Assembly (NCBI GenBank): GCA_947465345.1
Contig: CANHZL010000010.1
Location: 1-29,309 of the forward strand
Length of the DNA stretch: 29,309 nt
From: Opitutia bacterium
Lineage (GTDB): Bacteria > Verrucomicrobiota > Verrucomicrobiae > Opitutales > UBA953
Direction: 5' to 3'
Each line of letters opens with the position of its first letter. The stretch's first letter is position 1. A program made the translations under genes and the position numbers. Under the pieces are notes generated by a model that was not told where the DNA came from, ran no database searches, and saw only the letters and a program-made list of their open reading frames with translations. This document shows, piece by piece, positions 28,050-29,309 of this stretch.

Positions 28050-28091
28050 AGGTGTGTGTTTGAGAGCTTAGGAATAAGGGTAAGGCGAGGG

Positions 28092-29309
<1,218 letters not shown>

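Overview
The window looks like chromosome from a Gram-negative, aerobically respiring bacterium. It carries an outer-membrane porin, an LptD-like barrel, many c-type cytochromes and the alternative complex III. The mix of alternative complex III, a formylglycine-type sulfatase with an extra C-terminal domain, GC-rich coding DNA and few clear Shine-Dalgarno sites suggests Verrucomicrobiota, perhaps Opitutales. That placement is inference. No rRNA, tRNA, insertion sequence, prophage or CRISPR array was found.

Left part (1-6719, all minus strand): a small membrane protein, an Nramp metal transporter, an Rrf2 regulator with a cysteine cluster, then a porin, a SsuA/NrtA-type binding protein, an ABC ATPase and an ABC permease. 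The last four form a plausible path from outer membrane to cytoplasm for a small oxyanion or organosulfur compound. An AT-rich 220-base gap between Rrf2 gene and porin holds two copies of an inverted-repeat motif that look like an operator.

Middle (6779-15293): a secreted sulfatase (+), glgB with a small TPR gene behind it (-), then a plus-strand run of lptD-like, scpA, an 81-residue unknown, a 13-proline membrane protein and thioredoxin. The run ends at a strong terminator shared with the convergent respiratory operon.

Right part (15368-29309, minus strand): a ten-gene respiratory operon, actABCDEF followed by a monohaem cytochrome c, a CcoN-like protein, a CcoO-like protein and a second monohaem cytochrome c. 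Upstream of it lie pgk (cut by the window edge) and tpiA.

The main discovery candidate is the CcoN-like protein. By gapless reading against remembered cbb3 motifs, the helix II haem ligand, all three copper ligands, the active-site tyrosine and both helix X haem ligands are replaced, while the surrounding helices are well kept. The CcoO-like partner has no methionine other than Met1, so it cannot have the usual haem ligand. Together with two paralogous monohaem cytochromes, this is a pseudo-oxidase module attached to alternative complex III where an active oxidase would be expected.
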